From the NCBI GenBank assembly GCA_947493005.1, contig CANLOY010000014.1, forward strand, positions 1 through 56,301: a stretch of 56,301 nt of DNA, read 5' to 3'. Made by a program: the position numbers and the translations under genes. The notes under the pieces are model-generated. The model saw only the letters and a list, made by a program, of their open reading frames with translations. It did not search any database and was not told the DNA's origin. Shown here piece after piece: positions 1-9,504 of this stretch; position 1 is the first letter of the stretch, and each line of letters starts with the position of its first letter. This stretch comes from an uncultured Roseivirga sp. (GTDB taxonomy: Bacteria; Bacteroidota; Bacteroidia; Cytophagales; Cyclobacteriaceae).

Positions 1-74
1 TTCGCTTATTTATTGATCCTGAATCTGTTGACATAATAAAGCTCAATTGTGTCAACTTATTTCAGGACAAGACA
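1..74. repeat. Terminal inverted repeat shared by both window ends (probable IS terminus)
   Basis: These 74 bases are the exact reverse complement of 56225-56298. Read outward from the window each copy begins TGTCTTGTCCTGAAATAAG, a TG...CA-type boundary as found at ends of IS3-like elements. Flanking bases differ immediately inside the window (tgtaac on the left, tctg on the right), so the repeat boundary is sharp. No transposase is visible because the sequence stops. The same terminus at both ends in opposite orientation implies two inverted copies of one element; the IS identity is inference. Confidence 0.6.
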
Positions 75-84
75 TGTAACAAAT

Positions 85-116
85 AAAAAAAGCAGTCAAA
101 AATGACTGCTTTTTTT
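85..116 (-). terminator. Terminator downstream of tRNA-Val
   Basis: A perfect hairpin, AAAGCAGTCA / TGACTGCTTT with an AAAA loop, is flanked by A and T runs on both sides, so it can act in both directions. It lies directly 3' of the minus-strand tRNA. Confidence 0.75.
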
Positions 117-117
117 G

Positions 118-192
118 TGGGCGCTGAGGGATTCGAACCCCCGACCCCCTCGGTGTAAACGAGGTGCTCTGAACCAACTGAGCTAAGCGCCC
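118..192 (-). tRNA. tRNA-Val (anticodon TAC)
   Basis: On the minus strand a 75-nt cloverleaf can be folded: acceptor stem GGGCGCT/AGCGCCC with discriminator A, D-arm GCTC/GAGC, anticodon stem CCTCG/CGAGG with loop TTTACAC (anticodon TAC, reading GTA and related Val codons), and a T-arm with loop TTCGAAT. CCA is not encoded. It stands alone, followed by a strong hairpin terminator, and lies about 45 bp from the putative IS end. Confidence 0.95.
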
Positions 193-349
193 CTGTAATT
201 GGGTTTGCAAATGTAGTATGCCTTTTGATTATTGCAAACCCTTACTCCAAATTATTTTGTAAAAAATTAAAATATGTTGAAAAAAGCGCATTAAGAGCTC
301 AAAACGCATTTTTTAATTATCTTGCCTAAGCTAAAACACCGACTGCTAA

Positions 350-841
350 ATGACGCTTGCGCAATTCAAGGATATTTTTGATCAGTACTATACTCCGATC
401 AAAAATTTCTTGTACTATAAATCCGGAGACATAGATCAAAGTGAAGATCTTGCGCAAGATGTTTTCATCAAACTATGGGACAAGCGGGATGAGGTTCAAT
501 TAGACACTGTCAAGAGCTATTTATACACAATAGCGGGCAACATGCTACTCAACAAAATAAGACACGATAAAGTAGTACTGAATTTTGCTGAAAAAAATAA
601 AAATCAACAAGAGGAGTATTCTCCAGAATTTCAGTTAGAAGAAAAAGAGTTCAAGAAAGAATTAGAGCATGTGATTGGTCAAATGCCGGAAAAGCAACGA
701 GAGGTCTTCCTGATGAACCGAATAGAAGAAATGACCTACAAAGAAATTGCGGATAGACTATCGCTTAGTGTAAAAGCGGTTGAAAAGAGGATGCATGGAG
801 CCTTAGGCCATCTTAGAGAACACATTAAATACAAAATTTAA
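350..841 (+). CDS. ECF-type RNA polymerase sigma factor (FecI-like)
   Basis: This 163-residue protein has the two-domain layout of an extracytoplasmic-function sigma factor. Region 2 covers roughly residues 8-75 (SEDLAQDVFIKLWDKR motif for core binding and -10 recognition). Region 4 covers residues 105-158 (MPEKQREVFLMNR and the helix-turn-helix around YKEIADRLSLSVKAVEKRM). It heads a tight operon with a FecR anti-sigma and a TonB receptor bearing an STN domain, so it is expected to be released by FecR when the receptor is loaded and then to transcribe its own locus. The ATG start fits the usual N-terminal length. The inducing ligand cannot be read from the sequence. Confidence 0.93.
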   Translation: MTLAQFKDIFDQYYTPIKNFLYYKSGDIDQSEDLAQDVFIKLWDKRDEVQLDTVKSYLYTIAGNMLLNKIRHDKVVLNFAEKNKNQQEEYSPEFQLEEKEFKKELEHVIGQMPEKQREVFLMNRIEEMTYKEIADRLSLSVKAVEKRMHGALGHLREHIKYKI

Positions 842-854
842 TTAATTTGAAGGT

Positions 855-1757
855 TTGAAAGAGGATAAACTCATACAGGAATGGCTCGTCCAAAACACTT
901 CAGCTGATGATTTAGCACAGCTTGAGCATGCTATTGCCATTACTGAAACACTGGATACCCCTTCCAAAACAACCAAGGAAGATGCTTGGGCTAACCTTCT
1001 CAGTAATATCAACGAAGAATCCACTTCGAATGAAAAAGTCTTAACTCCAACTAAAAAACAAGATAAGAGTTGGATGGTTTGGATAGCTGGAATAGCGGCA
1101 TTGTTTGTTTTGGGTTATTTCGGCCTGATGGATTCTCCTGAACCTACAATTTATTCAACCGAGTTGGCGAATACCATTACTCATTCCTTACCAGATCAGT
1201 CTAATGTTACAATGAATGCAAGTAGTTCTATTTCATTTATTGAAGATAATTGGGAAAAAGAACGAATGTTGAGCCTTTCGGGGGAGGCTTTTTTTGAAGT
1301 GGAGCCTGGAAGTAAATTTACGATAGTAACAGACCTTGGACAGGTTAGTGTTTTAGGTACCTCTTTCAATGTGTTCGCCCGAGACAACACTCTTCAAGTT
1401 TCTACATTTACAGGTAAGGTAAAAGTAGAGAAGGGAAATCAGAATGTTATTTTATTACCAGGAGACCAACTGACACTAGATGTAGGAAAAGATCTTTGGA
1501 AAGCAGACTCCTTCAACCTCAACCAAACAGCCACCTGGAGAATTGGCTCCTTCTATTATGATCTTACTCCACTTCAAAAAGTGGTAGACGAATTAGAAAG
1601 GCAATTCGCCATAAAAATCAACGTATCTACAGATATAAGCGAGCGTATCTATTCTGGTTACTTTAGTAGATCAGATTTGGAAGAAGCACTTCAGTTGGTA
1701 TTTCTTCCAATGGGTTTTAATTTCTCTGTAGATGGAAATCAAGTAAATATTCAATAG
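855..1757 (+). CDS. FecR-family anti-sigma regulator
   Basis: The 300-residue protein has a short cytoplasmic N-terminal part that would bind the sigma factor, one membrane segment at about residues 73-91, a periplasmic FecR domain (about 105-205, with GEAFFEVEPGSKF and VLGTSFNVFAR), and a C-terminal DUF4974 domain that resembles the STN fold. It transmits the receptor signal across the inner membrane. The reading frame begins with TTG, 13 nt after the sigma stop; no ATG fits the N-terminal domain. Its stop TAG overlaps the GTG start of the receptor gene by one base, which indicates translational coupling. Confidence 0.92.
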   Translation: MKEDKLIQEWLVQNTSADDLAQLEHAIAITETLDTPSKTTKEDAWANLLSNINEESTSNEKVLTPTKKQDKSWMVWIAGIAALFVLGYFGLMDSPEPTIYSTELANTITHSLPDQSNVTMNASSSISFIEDNWEKERMLSLSGEAFFEVEPGSKFTIVTDLGQVSVLGTSFNVFARDNTLQVSTFTGKVKVEKGNQNVILLPGDQLTLDVGKDLWKADSFNLNQTATWRIGSFYYDLTPLQKVVDELERQFAIKINVSTDISERIYSGYFSRSDLEEALQLVFLPMGFNFSVDGNQVNIQ

Positions 1758-4465
1758 TGAGGTTTCTGATTTGTCTGTTATCCGGGCTAGTTTTCACCTG
1801 CTTGAGCCTATCAGCACAAGACCTGAATAATATTCGCATCACGGAACGTCTGGATGATGTATCTCTGGCAAAAGTCATTAGAATCCTTAGGAACAAGTAC
1901 GATTTAAAAATCGCCTATGATGATGCTTTGGTTACGGGAATCACTGTTGATGGAGCTTTCACTGGTCTTACTTTAACTAGTTTTCTAGACCGAATTCTCA
2001 AGAACAAAGGCATCGACTACCAGCTTTTAAATGGGAAGATTATTCTGGTTCCCAAGCAGGTTAATCTAGACATCAACACTCCTAGTCTTTTTGACCTCAC
2101 AGTGTTTGGATCAGTTGTAGATGGAGTAACAGGTGAAAACTTACCCAATGCACTTGTAAGAGTACGTGGAGAATCACGAGGTACCATTACAAACAAAGAT
2201 GGTTACTTTGTGCTACCCCAGATACCCACCGACACAAGTACCATTGAGATATCCTATTTAGGGTACAAAAAGGCTGAAATAAAGCTAGCCCCTGGTAAGA
2301 ACAGACAGACACTGAGAGTTTTAATGGAAGAAAATGCCCTTGAACTCTCTGACTTTGTTGTTGTTGAAAATCAAAGAAAAACAGTCAGATATGGAGATGA
2401 AATATCTCAAATGACCATAGATCCCAAGAACCTTGCTGCATTGCCTAGTTTAGGTGAGTTTGACATCTTCAGATCCTTACAATTATTACCTGGTATTGGC
2501 GGCACAAATGAAACCTCGTCTGCATTAAACATCAGAAACAGCCCCTCTGCACATAACCTGATTCTATTTGACGGATTCACCATCTACCGTCTGGACCATT
2601 TCTTTGGCGTATATAGTGCCATTAACTCTGATGCCATCAGAAACATTCAAGTATATAAAGGTGGTTTTGGTGCAAAATACGGTGGCCGTATTTCTGGGGT
2701 TGTAGACATGACCGGAAATACTGGAAGCTTTAACGACCCAAGTTATTCTTTGGGAGTAAACCTACTTAGCGGTCGATTTAGTGCAAATGTACCTATAGAC
2801 GGAGGTCGTGGTGCACTACACATTAGTGCCAGAAGGGCATACACAGATATTATCAGGAGTGGCTTATTCGAAAACCTCTATCGGAATTTCAGAGAAGAAT
2901 CTAATGATATTAGTGGCTTGAATGCAGGTGATATTCTAAGACCCGACTTTCATTTCTATGATCTCAATTTCAAAACATCTTATAAGCTTACAACCCGAGA
3001 TATTATCAGTCTCACAGCTTATTCAGGTAGAGATAATCTCGTTGCCAATTTTGAAGATATTGAAAGAGGCCCAAATAACAACATAAGACGTATTCAGGAG
3101 GTCAAGGAGAATGCTAACTGGGGAAATACAGGACTCGGTTTTATCTGGTCAAGAAACTGGAATCCAAACATTAACTCAAGCTTTCAGATAGCCTTCTCAG
3201 ACCACTTTTATAAATACGATTATTCCGATACTACAAAAGATGGAAACGGTGTACCCAGAAGGTTTAATGATCTTGAAAGACGAAATGATGTAGAAGATCT
3301 TCAACTTAACCTTAGGAACGAGTTTTCAATTGGAAACAGGCATCAATTGGATGTTGGTTTCAATTATTCTGATCTCAATGTCAGAAGTGAACTTTTAATT
3401 AATGATGTGGATCGTTTTTCTGGAAGACTATTCAATGGCAAAGGATCCATTTCCTCCTTTTACGTCTCTGACAAATACTATATTACCTCCAAGCTTTTAC
3501 TCACCCCTGGACTTCGCTACAACCTCTCTAGTGTTTCTAATGAAGGTTTCCTATCTCATAGGTTTGGTGCGATCTATCAGTTAACTCCAAACCTGGAACT
3601 GAAAGCTTCAACTGGAAGGTATTACCAGATTATACGTGAACAAACCTTTGACGACCCTTTCACAAATGCGCAGGATGGCTGGATATTATCAGATGAAGAT
3701 GCTTTGGGACCAGGAAACATTTACTCGGTTCTAGAAGCAGATCATTGGATTGCTGGTTTTCAATATGAGAAAAACAACCTGACTTTCGATGTAGAGTTTT
3801 ACACTAAAAAAATATCAGGGCTTTCAGAGAATAATGTTTCTTATGTTGTAGACCGAGCAACAGGTGTTAGACGTCCTAGAATAATAGATGCAAATGGGAC
3901 AGGTAATATTATTGGAATCGATTTTCTTGTCCAGAAAGAAATTGGCCCGTATCAAGGTTGGATTTCATATACAAGAAGTAAAGCCACCAATAACTTCAAT
4001 ACAATCAACAATGGAGAAGATATTCCAGCGAGGGAAGATCAAAGGAATGAAATCAAACTGGTGAATATTCTGGAGCTTCCTGATTGGAATATTTCTGCTA
4101 CCTGGACATACGGTAGTGGAAGACCCTTTTATATGCCAGAAATCAATTACATAAGAAACAGCATGGGGAGTGTGATTAATTACGAAGTGATTAACACAAA
4201 TAAAACTATAACAAGATTACCGGCTTATCACAGACTGGACATTGCTGTTTCAAGAAAATTCGAGAATGAATACATGAAAGGTGAGATTGGAGTCTCTGTT
4301 TTGAATGCTTACAACAGACTTAATGTTCAAAGTGTAAGATTGAACCGAGAAGCTATTAATGAATTTTTGGACACCAACCCTCTAGGCTTACCTCCAAGTA
4401 ATATCTTCCGGAGTATTGGACTGCTTGATTTCACTCCTTCAATCTTCCTAAATCTTTATTTTTAA
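1757..4465 (+). CDS. TonB-dependent outer-membrane receptor with STN signalling domain
   Basis: The 902-residue protein has a signal peptide ending near SLSAQ (residue 21), then an STN/secretin N-domain (about 28-100) that contacts FecR in the periplasm. A carboxypeptidase-regulatory-like beta-sandwich follows (about 113-205), then a plug domain (about 215-330) and a beta-barrel ending in the aromatic LNLYF. The GTG start overlaps the FecR stop. The STN domain and the operon order sigma-FecR-receptor mark it as the signal-receiving transporter of a FecA-type surface signalling system. Its substrate is unknown; siderophores or oligomeric nutrients are both possible. No SusD-like partner gene follows. 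Confidence 0.92.
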   Translation: MRFLICLLSGLVFTCLSLSAQDLNNIRITERLDDVSLAKVIRILRNKYDLKIAYDDALVTGITVDGAFTGLTLTSFLDRILKNKGIDYQLLNGKIILVPKQVNLDINTPSLFDLTVFGSVVDGVTGENLPNALVRVRGESRGTITNKDGYFVLPQIPTDTSTIEISYLGYKKAEIKLAPGKNRQTLRVLMEENALELSDFVVVENQRKTVRYGDEISQMTIDPKNLAALPSLGEFDIFRSLQLLPGIGGTNETSSALNIRNSPSAHNLILFDGFTIYRLDHFFGVYSAINSDAIRNIQVYKGGFGAKYGGRISGVVDMTGNTGSFNDPSYSLGVNLLSGRFSANVPIDGGRGALHISARRAYTDIIRSGLFENLYRNFREESNDISGLNAGDILRPDFHFYDLNFKTSYKLTTRDIISLTAYSGRDNLVANFEDIERGPNNNIRRIQEVKENANWGNTGLGFIWSRNWNPNINSSFQIAFSDHFYKYDYSDTTKDGNGVPRRFNDLERRNDVEDLQLNLRNEFSIGNRHQLDVGFNYSDLNVRSELLINDVDRFSGRLFNGKGSISSFYVSDKYYITSKLLLTPGLRYNLSSVSNEGFLSHRFGAIYQLTPNLELKASTGRYYQIIREQTFDDPFTNAQDGWILSDEDALGPGNIYSVLEADHWIAGFQYEKNNLTFDVEFYTKKISGLSENNVSYVVDRATGVRRPRIIDANGTGNIIGIDFLVQKEIGPYQGWISYTRSKATNNFNTINNGEDIPAREDQRNEIKLVNILELPDWNISATWTYGSGRPFYMPEINYIRNSMGSVINYEVINTNKTITRLPAYHRLDIAVSRKFENEYMKGEIGVSVLNAYNRLNVQSVRLNREAINEFLDTNPLGLPPSNIFRSIGLLDFTPSIFLNLYF

Positions 4466-4516
4466 ATATTTCAAAAACGGGTAGGGTACTCTTTGAATTC
4501 CGTGTACTAACACTGA

Positions 4517-5464
4517 ATGCAAGAAAAAAAGCACCTTAATCATTGGGAACAGGATTGGCTGGAAGGTAAAATCTCTAGCCAGGAAGCATCTGCTTATGCT
4601 TCTGAATCTGAACATTTTGAGGTGTTGAGCAAGTATATAGACAAGGCTTCTTCATTGGGGGTATTTGAAAAAAATACAAAAGAAGAAGCCTGGAGAAAGC
4701 TAGAGGCGAAAATCGCAGAAGCACCGCAAACTAAAGTTGTTTCAATCAATAGAAGATATTGGTTGGCAGGAGTAGCGGCCTCTTTCATCGTTATAGTCAG
4801 TGCTTTTTTTCTGCTTGATCAATCGTTTTTCGGGAATGTAAATGTGCAAACTGCTTTAGCAGAAACACAAACTATTTACTTACCTGACAGTTCGGTTGTT
4901 CACCTAAATGCTGAGACGGATGTTTCATATTCGAAAAAGGGCTGGGATTCAGAACGTATTGTCGAACTGGATGGAGAAGCCTTTTTCGAAGTGAAACGAG
5001 GAAGTAATTTTAAAGTAACCACCCCAAGTGGAATAGTTGAAGTGTTAGGCACAAGTTTCAATGTCCGTTCGAGAGGTGGGGAATTAATAGTTGCTTGTAA
5101 AACAGGGAAAGTAAGAGTTACAGCTTTTAGCGACAGAAATACAAAAATTCTTACTCCTGGCTTGAAAACCCGAACAAAATCTGGAGCACTTATCGAACCA
5201 GAAATGATCAAATCAGATAATATTGATCTATGGAGAAGTGGATTATACTATTTAGAAAACACTTCGATAGAAGAAGGTTTTGAAGAGTTGGAAAGGATAT
5301 TTGATCTAAAAATAGTTCACAGCTTACCTAAAACAGAATTAGAAAGAACTGGAACCTGGGATTTTGACAGAAACAATCTGGACGAGTCCATTCAGTCTAT
5401 CACTGTATCGATGGGTTTACAGGTTGACTACAAAATTGAAAAAGATAGAATAGTCTTTGAGTAA
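4517..5464 (+). CDS. Second FecR-family anti-sigma-like protein
   Basis: The 315-residue protein repeats the FecR layout: cytoplasmic N-terminus containing NHWEQDWLEGKIS, a membrane segment at about residues 82-101, a periplasmic FecR domain with DGEAFFEVKRGSNFKV and VLGTSFNVRSR, and a C-terminal DUF4974 domain (about 235-314). It starts 51 nt after the receptor stop on the same strand and is followed by a terminator, so it is probably in the same transcript. No second sigma factor accompanies it. It may compete with the first FecR for the same sigma factor or serve a sigma factor encoded elsewhere; this is inference. Confidence 0.88.
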   Translation: MQEKKHLNHWEQDWLEGKISSQEASAYASESEHFEVLSKYIDKASSLGVFEKNTKEEAWRKLEAKIAEAPQTKVVSINRRYWLAGVAASFIVIVSAFFLLDQSFFGNVNVQTALAETQTIYLPDSSVVHLNAETDVSYSKKGWDSERIVELDGEAFFEVKRGSNFKVTTPSGIVEVLGTSFNVRSRGGELIVACKTGKVRVTAFSDRNTKILTPGLKTRTKSGALIEPEMIKSDNIDLWRSGLYYLENTSIEEGFEELERIFDLKIVHSLPKTELERTGTWDFDRNNLDESIQSITVSMGLQVDYKIEKDRIVFE

Positions 5465-5534
5465 AAGGGATTTAAAAAAAAGGTGACTTAAGAAATGATT
5501 TAGCAGTTCTGGTCACCGATCTTAGGTTGAGGTG

Positions 5535-5564
5535 AGGGATGGGTGGTGCCATCCCTCTTTTTTT
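5535..5564 (+). terminator. Rho-independent terminator after the FecR operon
   Basis: Stem AGGGATGG / CCATCCCT with a 6-nt loop is followed by CTTTTTTT. It ends the sigma-FecR-receptor-FecR transcript and lies at the tail of the convergent murF gene. Confidence 0.8.
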
Positions 5565-6858
5565 ACGCTATATCTTCAAGCAAAGTTTCCAAACTCATTC
5601 CTCTCGACCCTTTGATCAATATGTTGAAGTGATCAAATTGTTTCTTTCTTAAGTGCGAAGCCAAAGCATCTTTTTCTTTCCAGTAGAAAACTCTGGAATC
5701 ATCCGTTTTAGCATGCTTCATTAAATCACCACACAGATGTACTTCATTAAAACCAAGGTTTACAGCCAGTTCACCAATTGCTCTATGCTCCTCCAGAGCC
5801 TCCTCCCCTAGCTCAAACATATCACCCAAAATCACAACTTTTTGATCAACCTCTTTTGCTGCAAAATATTCCAGTGCTGCCTTCATTGATGAAGGATTAG
5901 CATTATATGCATCCAGCACAATGGTATTAGATCCTTTTTGAATGATTTGTGAACGATTGTTATCAGGGTTGTATGTGCTCACAGCATTTAGTCCATCCTC
6001 TTCAGAAACTTCAAAATACTTACCTATACATAATGCCGCACAAATATTTTCGAAGTTATAGTCACCCGTTAAATGTGTTGTGGTTTCGCTTCCATTTGTT
6101 GTACTCAACTTAAGCACGGGCTGACTTTCCAATAGCTCTGCACTGAAAAAGTCTCCTTTAGAAGGATAATAGATTGGACTATTTATTCTTCGCCTGGCTA
6201 TGTTCGACAATACTTCACTTTTGGAGTTCACAAAAATGACCCCATCTCTTTGAATCAAATGATGATATAGTTCTGACTTTCCTCTGATCACTCCCTCCAT
6301 TCCTCCAAAACCTTCCAGGTGAGCCTTACCAATGTTCGTAATCAAACCATGAGTAGGATCCGCCACCTCACATAGCTCAGCAATATCCCCAACCTTATTC
6401 GCTCCCATTTCTATAATTGCAATTTCTATTTCAGATGATATTTGAAGTAAGGTTAATGGTACTCCTATATGATTATTCAAGTTTCCATAAGTAGCATGCA
6501 CTTTATATTTTCTGGATAGTACATCTCTCATCAACTCTTTAGTAGTTGTTTTACCATTTGAACCAGTAATACCAATAAATGGAATAGAGAATTGTTTCCT
6601 ATGATGATTCCCAAGAGCCTGCAAAGCTTTTAGTCCATCCTCCACAACAAAGTAGCGATCATCTTTCTTAAAAGAGGAGTCGTCAATAACCACTATCGCA
6701 GCACCTTTATCTACCGCCTGATCTGCAAACTTATTAGCGTCAAAATTTGGCCCCTTGAGTGCAAACCAAATATTTCCTTCTTTAACTGTTCTGGTGTCGG
6801 TTGAAACTCCTGTACTTTGTTTATAAAGGTCGTATAACTGATCTATCATAGAAATCAT
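5563..6858 (-). CDS. murF: UDP-N-acetylmuramoyl-tripeptide--D-alanyl-D-alanine ligase
   Basis: MurF adds D-Ala-D-Ala to UDP-MurNAc-tripeptide in the cytoplasm, the last cytoplasmic amino-acid ligation of peptidoglycan synthesis. The 431-residue protein has the N-terminal substrate-binding domain, the Mur ligase P-loop GITGSNGKTTTK (residues 96-107), the central motif IIEMGANKVGDI, and the C-terminal ligase domain with DAYNANPSSMKAA and GDMFELGEE. Length is normal for bacterial MurF. The gene is isolated from other mur genes here and is divergent from the FG-GAP protein gene. Two Met codons (residues 1 and 4) are possible starts. Confidence 0.96.
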   Translation of the reverse strand: MISMIDQLYDLYKQSTGVSTDTRTVKEGNIWFALKGPNFDANKFADQAVDKGAAIVVIDDSSFKKDDRYFVVEDGLKALQALGNHHRKQFSIPFIGITGSNGKTTTKELMRDVLSRKYKVHATYGNLNNHIGVPLTLLQISSEIEIAIIEMGANKVGDIAELCEVADPTHGLITNIGKAHLEGFGGMEGVIRGKSELYHHLIQRDGVIFVNSKSEVLSNIARRRINSPIYYPSKGDFFSAELLESQPVLKLSTTNGSETTTHLTGDYNFENICAALCIGKYFEVSEEDGLNAVSTYNPDNNRSQIIQKGSNTIVLDAYNANPSSMKAALEYFAAKEVDQKVVILGDMFELGEEALEEHRAIGELAVNLGFNEVHLCGDLMKHAKTDDSRVFYWKEKDALASHLRKKQFDHFNILIKGSRGMSLETLLEDIA

Positions 6859-6913
6859 AATAAAGATTGGTACAAGTTAATACACACAAAGGCAAAAACT
6901 GCGTTGAATAGAA

Positions 6914-6945
6914 TTGAAAGGACAATTTTTTTCGCTTTACCTTGC
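6914..6945 (+). promoter_or_regulatory. Possible Bacteroidota-type promoter for the FG-GAP protein gene
   Basis: TTG at 6914-6916 and TACCTTGC at 6938-6945, separated by 21 nt, resemble the Bacteroidota sigma-ABfr pattern TTG / TAnnTTTG. The predicted transcript would begin almost at the ATG at 6953. This is a pattern match only. Confidence 0.3.
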
Positions 6946-6952
6946 TGCTTAA

Positions 6953-9118
6953 ATGAGACCAGCCCTTTATTTCCTCATTCTAATACTCCCGGTTTCACTT
7001 TACGGGCAATTTGAATTCCAGCTAAAGACTGACATTCCTGTTACCATAAACGGCCAAAATCTATCCAGAGCATGGGAAGGTGGGTTAAACGCTGCTCAGT
7101 TTCAAACCATGGACCTTAACAATGACAACAGGTTAGATTTGGTTATTTATAATCGTATCTCCAGAGACATAAGCACTTATCTCAACATCAACAATCAATA
7201 TATCTGGAGTCCTGAATTTGCATATCAATTCCCTGAAGATGTTGTCCATTGGGTTATCCTAAAAGATTATGATTGCGATGGATTAAAAGACCTATTTACA
7301 AGCACGGCACTTGGTATAAAGGTATACCGAAATACAAGTACAGGGAGTACATTAAGTTGGGAAGAAGCTGCTCCCTTTTTAAGGTTTGATTCAGGCACTA
7401 ACATTCAGGTAAGCCCAAATGATATTCCAGGTATAGCCGACATTAATGGAGATGGTGCGCTTGACATTCTGACTTATAGGTTCGGCACGGCAAGCACTGT
7501 TGACTATTTCGAAAATACCGGTACGTGTGGGTCACTATCTTTCACCAGAGCCGAAAGACAATGGGGTGGCTTTGAAGAGTGTGACTGTGATAGCTTCGTG
7601 TTTGGCGGTGCTCCATGTCCGGGAGGAAATAGCATTGGAAGCTTTGTTGCTGAAATCAATGCGCCTAATCTGATACAGCATGCAGGGGGAAAGACGATTC
7701 TCCCCTTTGACGCTGACAATGATGGTGATATAGACATTCTAAGCAGTGATGAATTCTGTCAAACCCTCTACTTTCTGGAAAATGTAGGAGACAATAGCAA
7801 TGCAGTAATGAGCTCTTTGGTCAGCTATCCGGTCAACAACCCAGCGGCATTTAACATTTTTCCGAGTGCGTTTTTAGAAGATGTAAATTTTGATGGACTT
7901 CAAGATCTTATCATTTCGACCAATGCAGATGAGAACATTGGAAACCAGATAGATTTGAGGAGCAACATCAAAGCACATTTGAATACTGGTTCATCCACTA
8001 TTCCAGATTTCGACCAGCCTTCAATAGCCTTCTTTCAAAACCAAATGCTTGATTTAGGAGAACAAGTATATCCCACAGTATTTGACCTTGAAGGAGATGG
8101 TGATCTGGATATTATAGTTGGTAACAAAGGGAACCCGGATAATGGAGTATTCTCTTCTTCATTATTCAATTTCGAAAACAATGGAAATGTGTTTAACCCC
8201 TCGTTCCTCAGGGCTGGCAATGACGTGTTCAACCTTAAATCACTTAATTCTACCTTTTTAAAACCTCAGGGAATAGATGCGGATGGTGATGGCGATATCG
8301 ACCTGTTTTATCAAGCTACTTTAGGAGCTAATGATACAAGAATTTTCTTCAGAGAAGCGCTATCCACTGGGAATTACGCTACTCCTGTTGAAATTAACAT
8401 AGACACTGAATTTGATGAGAACCCATTCTTCTATGATATTGACAATGATGGTGACCTCGACTTACTTTTAGGCAACCGTTTAGGCAGTCTGTCGCTGTTC
8501 GTTAACAATGGCAACTTCAATTTCGGTGCCGAAGTCACAAACTTCGGAGGGATTACTAATGACTTTCAGAACCTTAACTTATGGCCTCATGTCGTTGACT
8601 TGAATTCCGATGGGCAAGATGAACTGATCACAATCAGCTCTTCTGGAAGAATCAACATTTATGAAGCGCCTATAAACGAAAATTTCAATGCCCAAAACCC
8701 GATAAGTGCTATTCTCAAAATAAACGATGAAATCTTCGCCAGTCAGTTTGGGAGACAGAACAGTATAGCCAGTGGCGATTTTTTCAACACAGGAAAACCA
8801 GCTCTTTTAATTGGAAGCAGTAAGGGTGGCTTTTACTTCCTTGAAAATCTTAGTGAAGGAGGTAGTTCTCCTGGCGGTGCTATTCAAATTGCCTTATCAC
8901 CAAACCCAACCAATAATGAAATAACTGTATTGACTGATACGGACGGAAAGGCAGAAGTCTATAATCTTTTAGGGCAGAAAATCTATTTCAATATAGAGGT
9001 GCAAAGAGGTGTTAGTAAAAAATTGCGTCTCGGAAGTCTCCCCATAGGGGTTTACATATTGAGAGTAACTAATGATCAAAATCAATCTGCAACCAGAAAA
9101 ATACTGGTTTACAAATGA
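6953..9118 (+). CDS. Secreted FG-GAP/VCBS-repeat protein with type IX sorting domain
   Basis: The 721-residue protein begins with a signal peptide (cleavage near SLYGQ). It carries at least nine calcium-binding repeat motifs of the DxDxDGxxD type, for example DLNNDNRLDLV, DINGDGALDIL, DADNDGDIDIL, DADGDGDIDLF and DIDNDGDLDLLLG, which in this family form a beta-propeller. The last 80 residues match a type A sorting domain (start near LSPNPTNNEITV, then YNLLGQ, ending YILRVTNDQNQS...KILVYK), so it should cross the outer membrane by the type IX system and be released or anchored at the surface. Its target is unknown. Its stop overlaps the next gene (ATGA). Confidence 0.9.
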   Translation: MRPALYFLILILPVSLYGQFEFQLKTDIPVTINGQNLSRAWEGGLNAAQFQTMDLNNDNRLDLVIYNRISRDISTYLNINNQYIWSPEFAYQFPEDVVHWVILKDYDCDGLKDLFTSTALGIKVYRNTSTGSTLSWEEAAPFLRFDSGTNIQVSPNDIPGIADINGDGALDILTYRFGTASTVDYFENTGTCGSLSFTRAERQWGGFEECDCDSFVFGGAPCPGGNSIGSFVAEINAPNLIQHAGGKTILPFDADNDGDIDILSSDEFCQTLYFLENVGDNSNAVMSSLVSYPVNNPAAFNIFPSAFLEDVNFDGLQDLIISTNADENIGNQIDLRSNIKAHLNTGSSTIPDFDQPSIAFFQNQMLDLGEQVYPTVFDLEGDGDLDIIVGNKGNPDNGVFSSSLFNFENNGNVFNPSFLRAGNDVFNLKSLNSTFLKPQGIDADGDGDIDLFYQATLGANDTRIFFREALSTGNYATPVEINIDTEFDENPFFYDIDNDGDLDLLLGNRLGSLSLFVNNGNFNFGAEVTNFGGITNDFQNLNLWPHVVDLNSDGQDELITISSSGRINIYEAPINENFNAQNPISAILKINDEIFASQFGRQNSIASGDFFNTGKPALLIGSSKGGFYFLENLSEGGSSPGGAIQIALSPNPTNNEITVLTDTDGKAEVYNLLGQKIYFNIEVQRGVSKKLRLGSLPIGVYILRVTNDQNQSATRKILVYK

Positions 9119-9504
9119 TCCTTTATCTCTATATACAGATCAAATCAGCTGACGATATCCGCTTTAGTTCTCCCGTGAATAGCTGGCTACAGTCATTAAA
9201 ACCAGATTTAACTTGTGCTGAACTGGACAATCACTCAGAAAACTTCCTGATTAACCAAACGGTTAAGCTCGTCTTAGGAGCTTCTAAAGTCATTTTACAC
9301 CTAGACATGTCAGATGGTCAATCGATAGCAGCAATTCGGATGATTTTTGAAGCATTAAGAAAAGCTCAAAAACCTACATTGGCTTTGGCAGAAGGAAGTC
9401 ACAAACAATTAGAATCAATGTTTAAAATGATAAAGCTAACTCCGAATAAAATTTCAAGTGATAAAGAAGCTGAAGCATTAATCGCCAATTTTCTGAATCC
9501 CTGA
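9115..9504 (+). CDS. Small conserved-looking cytoplasmic protein, function unknown
   Basis: A 129-residue protein without signal peptide or membrane segment. Its sequence reads as an alpha/beta fold: VKLVLGASKVILHLDMSD (strand-helix), a helix IAAIRMIFEALRKAQ, then KPTLALAEGS. I do not recognise a named family. Its ATG overlaps the stop of the upstream secreted protein (ATGA), so the two are translationally coupled, but the cellular locations differ. It ends 1 nt before the convergent omega-amidase gene. Confidence 0.7.
   Translation: MILYLYIQIKSADDIRFSSPVNSWLQSLKPDLTCAELDNHSENFLINQTVKLVLGASKVILHLDMSDGQSIAAIRMIFEALRKAQKPTLALAEGSHKQLESMFKMIKLTPNKISSDKEAEALIANFLNP

Noticed and set aside
278-322. 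AAAAAAGCG / CGCATTTTTT pairing upstream of the first sigma gene as a terminator
   Set aside because: Only three G-C pairs and a bulge; no gene ends nearby in either direction that would need it.
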